In this document: positions 6,689 through 10,936 of the stretch, piece after piece
How positions within the stretch are numbered: position 1 is the stretch's first letter
How the letters are laid out: each line of letters begins with the position of its first letter
Made by a program: the position numbers and the translations under genes
The notes under the pieces: model-generated
The model's input: only the letters and a program-made list of their open reading frames with translations
Database searches by the model: none
What the model was told of the DNA's origin: nothing
Assembly: GCF_000955955.1 (NCBI RefSeq)
Contig: NZ_JYJG01000287.1
Span: forward strand, 1-10,936
Reading direction: 5' to 3'
DNA: 10,936 bases
Source: Lentzea aerocolonigenes
GTDB taxonomy: Bacteria; Actinomycetota; Actinomycetes; Mycobacteriales; Pseudonocardiaceae

Positions 6689-8050
6689 GTGCCGACACTG
6701 CTCGAAATAACCACACACTTGTTCCTGCAACTGCTCGTGATCCTGGCCGTGTACCGCCTCATCTGGCCCCTGTTCCGAAGGCTGGCTCAGGTACAGGTCG
6801 TGGCTGTGATGGTGGCCGGTTTCGTGCTGGGTCCGTCCGTGCTCGGCGCCGTCTGGCCGTCCGCGCAGCACTGGTTGTTCCCGGCCACTCTTCAGGTCGG
6901 TGGCACGGCGATCACGCACCCGAACCTCACCGCGATCTACGTCGTGGGCCAGATCGGTCTCGTGCTCTACATGTTCCTGGTCGGAGCCTCGTTCAAGCTC
7001 GACATCCTGGGCGCACACGTGCGTCAGGCCGGAGCCACCTCGGCGTTCGGCGTCGTGGTGCCGATGATTCTCGGCAGCGTCCTGGGCTGGATGATGGTGT
7101 CGAAGGGCGGCTACTTCACCGACAAGGTGAGCGGCTGGCAGGGCGCGTTGTTCATCGCCGCCGCTGTGGCGATCACGGCGTTTCCGATGCTGGCGTGGAT
7201 CGTCTACGACTCGGGGCTGCTGAACACCCGTCTGGGCACCATGTCGCTGTCCTGCGCCGCGGTGGACGATGCGTGCTCCTGGATCCTGCTCGCCACGGTC
7301 GTCGCCACGGCCCGTGGCAGCATGAACGACGCGCTGATCACGCTGCTGGGTGGCCTCGCTTACGTCCTGTTCATGGTGCTCGTCGGACGACGCTGGCTGG
7401 CACGGCTCAACACGTGGTCGCCGCGCGGAGACTCCGGGCTCAGTGGCGGAATCCCGATCGCGCACCTGACGATCGTGTTGTTCGTCATCCTCTTCGGTGC
7501 CTGGTTCACCGACTTCGTGGGCATCTACTCGGTCTTCGGAGCGTTCGTGGCAGGACTCGTGATGCCGCGCGGCGCGCTGCTCGACAGGATCCGCGACAGG
7601 TTCGAGCCGCTGGTCGCCTACTTCCTGTTGCCCGCGTTCTTCATCTACTCAGGACTGAACACCCAGCTGTCGCTCATCTTCGAGCCCTCAGTGCTGCTGA
7701 TGGGCGCTCTAGTCCTAGTGGTCTCGTTCGCCGGGAAGTTCGGTGCCGTCGGGCTCGCCGCACGGTGGCAGGGCATGGGCTGGCGCGAAGCGGGATCGAT
7801 GGGCGCGCTCGCCAACGCCCGCGGCCTGATGGAGCTGATCCTGCTCAACATCGGACAGTCGGCGGGTCTGATCACGACGGAGCTCTACACGATCCTCGCG
7901 CTGATGACGATCATCACCACCTTCGCCGCCACGCCGATCCAGCGGATCTTCGAGCGCCGCGCCCTGAGGGACGGGTTCATCTTCGGCCCGGCGGGTGAGC
8001 AGCCCAAGCCCGCCGCGCGGCCAAAACCGGTCACAGCCGACGTCGACTGA
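6689..8050 (+). CDS. Cation/proton antiporter, CPA2 family (Na+/H+ exchanger domain)
   Basis: The 453-aa product is a polytopic inner-membrane protein with about 12-13 hydrophobic segments, starting at residues 8-27. Family blocks are GFVLGPSVLG at 44-53, FLVG at 96-99, AITAFPMLAWIV at 161-172, the ion-binding acidic pair D193-D194 in AAVDDACSWIL, FGAFVAGLVMPR at 283-294, FFIYSGL at 317-323 and ANARGLMELILLNIG at 375-389. The DD pair is typical of electrogenic CPA2 exchangers. The hydrophilic tail after about 420 has no regulatory RCK/TrkA-N domain, so it is the short form. It exchanges Na+ or K+ for protons. In this setting it could support pH or ion homeostasis during production, or self-protection, but the sequence does not show that. 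The next gene follows after 19 nt. Confidence 0.9.
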   Translation: MPTLLEITTHLFLQLLVILAVYRLIWPLFRRLAQVQVVAVMVAGFVLGPSVLGAVWPSAQHWLFPATLQVGGTAITHPNLTAIYVVGQIGLVLYMFLVGASFKLDILGAHVRQAGATSAFGVVVPMILGSVLGWMMVSKGGYFTDKVSGWQGALFIAAAVAITAFPMLAWIVYDSGLLNTRLGTMSLSCAAVDDACSWILLATVVATARGSMNDALITLLGGLAYVLFMVLVGRRWLARLNTWSPRGDSGLSGGIPIAHLTIVLFVILFGAWFTDFVGIYSVFGAFVAGLVMPRGALLDRIRDRFEPLVAYFLLPAFFIYSGLNTQLSLIFEPSVLLMGALVLVVSFAGKFGAVGLAARWQGMGWREAGSMGALANARGLMELILLNIGQSAGLITTELYTILALMTIITTFAATPIQRIFERRALRDGFIFGPAGEQPKPAARPKPVTADVD

Positions 8051-8057
8051 AACGGCC

Positions 8058-8064
8058 AGGGGGA
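8058..8064 (+). promoter_or_regulatory. Ribosome binding site fixing the second halogenase-like start
   Basis: AGGGGGA lies 5 nt before ATG 8070. The frame is open back to 7995 inside the antiporter gene, but no comparable site precedes that earlier ATG. Confidence 0.75.
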
Positions 8065-8069
8065 CATCC

Positions 8070-9848
8070 ATGACTGACGCGATACGAAACCAGCTCGCCG
8101 GACTGTCGCACGACCAACGGGCCGCGCTGGCGGAGTCGTTGCGAGCACGCAGGCCGTCCGAGCCGACGGACCACGACGTGGTGATCCTGGGCGGTGGTAC
8201 AGCCGGCCTGACGCTCGCGCTGCACCTCCGCCAGGTACAGCAGGGCATCCGGGTGCTCGTCGTCGAGAAGCTCCAGCATCCGGTTCCGGAGACCACGCAC
8301 AAGGTCGGCGAGTCCACTGTGGAGATCGCCGCCCACTACCTGCGTGACGTGCTCGGGCTGGAGGACCACCTGGAGAAGCAGCAGATCCGCAAGTTCGGGC
8401 TGCGCATGTTCTTCAGCAACCACGACAACACCGACATCGCCGATCGCGTTGAGCTCGGCAGTTCGGTGTTCCCGCCCCTGGGCACCTACCAGCTGGACCG
8501 CGGCCGGCTGGAGAACGAGCTCGGCGTCCGCTGTGTCGACGCCGGCGTCGACTTCCTCGACGGCTGCAAGGTGGTCGATGTCGAGCTGCGGGCCGACTCG
8601 GTGCACCGAGTTCGGGTCGAAGGGCCTGACAGGGTACGTGACATCACCGCGCGGTGGGTGGTCGACGCGTCTGGACGCAGCCAGTTGCTGCACCGCCACA
8701 ACGCCGGCCGGCGCGAAGAAGTCGGCCACGCCGCGAACGCCGCGTGGTTCCGGGTCGCGCACGAGATCGACGTCGGGACCTGGACCGAGGACGCCGAGTG
8801 GGCAGGGCGGATCCTCGAAGGCGACCGTGCCCTGTCCACCAATCACCTCATGGGCGACGGCTACTGGGTGTGGCTCATCCGGCTCGCCTCTGGCTCGACC
8901 AGCGTCGGCATCGTCGCGGACGCGGATGTCCACCCGTTCGCCGGCTTCAACACGCTCGACAAGGCGCTGGACTGGCTGCGGCAGCGCGAACCGCAGTGCG
9001 CTGCCGTCGTCGACGAACACGTGGACGGCATTCAGGACTTCCGTGTGATGCGCGACTATTCCTACAGCTGCGACCAGGTGTTCTCCGGCCAGCAGCGATG
9101 GTGCCTGACCGGGGAGTCCGGGGTCTTCCTCGACCCGCTCTACTCACCGGGCCTCGACCTGATCGCCATCGGCAACACCCTCGTGGTCGACCTGGTCACC
9201 CGGTCACTGGCCGGTGAGGACGTCACCGCGCTGGGCGCGATCCACGACAGCCTGTTCCGCGGCGTCGCCTCCATCTGGCTGGCCGTCTACGAAAAGCAGT
9301 ACCGGCTGATGGGCAACGCCCAGGTGATGTCGTCGAAGGTCATCTGGGACACCGCCTTCTACTGGGGAGTGTTCGGGCTGCTGTTCTTCCAGGACATGTT
9401 CCGCAGCGCCGCCACGGTTCCCTCGATCGCCGCGAACCTGGGACGACTGACCCAGATCAGCAACCGAGTCCAGCAGTTCTTCCGTGAGTGGGAGTCGATC
9501 GACGACTCCGACCTGGGCCCGCAGTTCGTGGATCTGTACGCACCGCTGAACTTCATGGTGAAGCTGCACGCCGGGATGGCCGACGAGCTCACCGCGACCG
9601 AGTTCGAAACGCGGTTCAGCGAGAACACCAGGCTGTTCGCACAGCTCGCCGGCCAGCTCGTCAGCACTGTGATCGCAGCGTTCGCCGAGCGGACGGGGGA
9701 CGACGTCATCGCCCGCATCCAGGACTGGCAGCGCGACCCGCTGATCGCGGACCTGCTGGCGATCTACCGGCGAGAGCGGCACCGCAATCCGACCAGCACA
9801 GGGTGGATGACAGTCACCAAGCCCGTGCCCGCGGCCAACCCGGCCTGA
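8070..9848 (+). CDS. Flavin-dependent halogenase-like protein, copy 2, with N-terminal extension
   Basis: The 592-aa product is a paralogue of the protein at 30-1748. It has GGGTAG at 41-46, E66 after strand 2, GEST at 80-83, the putative catalytic lysine K108 in RKFGLRMFF, DASGR at 199-203 and FLDPLYSPG at 353-361. Two things set it apart. First, residues 1-33 form an extension missing from both paralogues, with LSHDQRAALAESLRAR at 12-27, reminiscent of helical segments at the ends of NRPS and PKS subunits (by memory of that sequence style). Second, the WxWxIP motif reads WVWLIR at 266-271, so the proline is replaced by arginine. The LKRKLGLAKP segment shared by the other two is also absent (SQLLHRHNAGRR instead). 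It probably uses FADH2, O2 and halide, or has shifted to monooxygenase or a non-catalytic role. A hydrophobic, aromatic-rich stretch occurs at 429-443. Confidence 0.84.
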   Translation: MTDAIRNQLAGLSHDQRAALAESLRARRPSEPTDHDVVILGGGTAGLTLALHLRQVQQGIRVLVVEKLQHPVPETTHKVGESTVEIAAHYLRDVLGLEDHLEKQQIRKFGLRMFFSNHDNTDIADRVELGSSVFPPLGTYQLDRGRLENELGVRCVDAGVDFLDGCKVVDVELRADSVHRVRVEGPDRVRDITARWVVDASGRSQLLHRHNAGRREEVGHAANAAWFRVAHEIDVGTWTEDAEWAGRILEGDRALSTNHLMGDGYWVWLIRLASGSTSVGIVADADVHPFAGFNTLDKALDWLRQREPQCAAVVDEHVDGIQDFRVMRDYSYSCDQVFSGQQRWCLTGESGVFLDPLYSPGLDLIAIGNTLVVDLVTRSLAGEDVTALGAIHDSLFRGVASIWLAVYEKQYRLMGNAQVMSSKVIWDTAFYWGVFGLLFFQDMFRSAATVPSIAANLGRLTQISNRVQQFFREWESIDDSDLGPQFVDLYAPLNFMVKLHAGMADELTATEFETRFSENTRLFAQLAGQLVSTVIAAFAERTGDDVIARIQDWQRDPLIADLLAIYRRERHRNPTSTGWMTVTKPVPAANPA

Positions 9849-9869
9849 ACTTCACTCAAGGGGAACAGC

Positions 9870-10936
9870 ATGCCCGAAACCGTCGACGTGGCCATCCTGG
9901 GTGGCGGCATCACCGGCTTGACCCTCGCGCTGCAGCTGAAGCAAGCGATGCCGGGATTGAGCATCACCGTGATCGAGAAGCAGCCGCATCCCGTCGCCGA
10001 GGCCGCCCACAAGGTGGGGGAGTCCAGTGTCGAGATGCAGGCCCACTACCTGCGTGACGTCCTCGGCCTGAAGGACCACCTGGAAGCCGAGCAGCTGCGC
10101 AAGTTCGGGCTGCGGATGTTCCTGCCCCACAACGGGAACCACGACATCAGCCGCCGGGTGGAGTTCGGCCAGGTCGAGGAGGCGCCACTGGCCACGTACC
10201 AGCTCGACCGCGGCCGCCTCGAGAACCACCTCGGCACCAGGGTCACCGCGGAGGGAGTCCAGTTCCTCGACAACCACCGGGTCACCGGCGTCGATCTGCG
10301 CGGTGGCGACGAGAACCACGTGATCGAGGTCAGTGACGACAACGGGCCGAAGACCATCGAGGCACGCTGGGTAGTCGACGCCTCGGGTAGGGCTGCGATC
10401 CTCAAGCGCAAGCTCGGGCTCGCGAAACCGGTATCGCACAAGGCGAACTCGTCCTGGCTCAGGGTCGCGCAACCGCTCGACATCGGTACCTGGTCCGACG
10501 ACGAGGAATGGCGCGCACGCACGGAGGTCGACACCGGCCCCTACGGCCGTCGCGGCAGTTTCCGCAGGCTCTCGACGAACCACCTGATGGGGCACGGCTA
10601 CTGGGTGTGGCTGATCCCGCTCGCCTCGGGCTCGACGAGCGTCGGGATCGTCGCCGACGCCGAGATCCATCCACACGACCGGTTCAACACGCTCGACCGG
10701 GCGCTCGACTGGCTGCGCGCCCACGAACCCCAGTGTGCCGCCGCGGTGGAGGCACACCTCGACGAGGTTCAGGACTTCAAGGTCATGCGCGACTACGCCT
10801 ACAGCTGCAAGCAGGTGTACAGCGAGGACCGCTGGTGCCTGACCGGTGAGGCCGGCGTGTCGATCGACCCGCTGTACTCGTCCGGCGGCGATCTGATGGG
10901 GATCAGCAACGGGTTGATCCTCGATCTGATCGAGCG
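9870..10936 (+). CDS. Flavin-dependent halogenase-like protein, copy 3 (partial, runs off the window)
   Basis: The frame is open from ATG 9870 to the window end, giving 355 codons of an expected 570-590. AAGGGGA at 9858-9864 is 5 nt upstream, and the gap to the previous gene is 21 nt. Visible motifs are GGGITG at 11-16, E36, GESS at 50-53, K78 in RKFGLRMF, DASGR at 170-174, the intact WVWLIP at 245-250, and SIDPLYSSG at 331-339. In the last motif the usual leading phenylalanine is serine. An insertion of about 9-10 residues (around DTGPYGRRGSF, 221-231) precedes LSTNHLMG and is absent from the other two copies. In its LKRKLGLAKP segment (178-187) it is like copy 1. Role as for the other copies; the C-terminal half is not visible. 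Confidence 0.85.
   Translation, partial: MPETVDVAILGGGITGLTLALQLKQAMPGLSITVIEKQPHPVAEAAHKVGESSVEMQAHYLRDVLGLKDHLEAEQLRKFGLRMFLPHNGNHDISRRVEFGQVEEAPLATYQLDRGRLENHLGTRVTAEGVQFLDNHRVTGVDLRGGDENHVIEVSDDNGPKTIEARWVVDASGRAAILKRKLGLAKPVSHKANSSWLRVAQPLDIGTWSDDEEWRARTEVDTGPYGRRGSFRRLSTNHLMGHGYWVWLIPLASGSTSVGIVADAEIHPHDRFNTLDRALDWLRAHEPQCAAAVEAHLDEVQDFKVMRDYAYSCKQVYSEDRWCLTGEAGVSIDPLYSSGGDLMGISNGLILDLIE

Noticed and set aside
8031..9020. 329-codon minus-strand frame opposite the second halogenase-like gene, and a similar one at 9852-10757
   Set aside because: Both mirror the same region of paralogous plus-strand genes and resemble each other only for that reason.
1..10936. CRISPR arrays, tRNA or rRNA genes, insertion sequences, attachment sites
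   Set aside because: None seen: the window is almost fully coding, with no short regularly spaced repeats, transposase-like proteins or cloverleaf-like sequence noticed.

Overview
The window is very GC-rich, all ten genes lie on the plus strand, and start codons include GTG. This suggests a high-GC actinomycete (Streptomycetales or Pseudonocardiales type), but the genus cannot be read from the sequence. The content looks like part of a specialised-metabolite gene cluster that continues beyond the right edge and perhaps also beyond the left edge.

Layout, left to right. (1) 30-1748: a flavin-dependent halogenase-like enzyme. (2) 1745-5499: four consecutive paralogues of the DUF1702 (UnbL-type) family. 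This family is best known as one of the conserved but functionally unassigned genes of enediyne polyketide clusters. (3) 5489-5815: a small TfoX N-terminal-domain protein. (4) 5820-6590: a TetR-type repressor with a WHG-like C-terminal domain. (5) 6591-6688: the only sizeable intergenic gap (98 nt). (6) 6689-8050: a CPA2-type cation/proton antiporter. (7) 8070-9848 and 9870-10936: two more halogenase-like flavoproteins, paralogous to the first; the last is cut by the window edge.

The first seven genes are joined by ATGA or TGATG overlaps, an 11-nt overlap, or gaps of 4-7 nt. They are almost certainly one co-translated operon. The last three are spaced by 19 and 21 nt with strong ribosome binding sites, and may belong to the same transcript or start from the 98-nt gap. 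Gene 1 lacks a Shine-Dalgarno sequence but has a TANNNT-type -10 element 7 nt before its ATG, consistent with a leaderless start of the operon.

Working model (inference): three related FAD enzymes with near-complete halogenase signatures and four UnbL-type proteins act together on one scaffold made by enzymes encoded outside the window. The TetR protein would control the operon and the antiporter could serve export or tolerance. No polyketide synthase, peptide synthetase, carrier protein or flavin reductase is visible here. No RNA genes, insertion sequences, CRISPR arrays or convincing terminators were seen.
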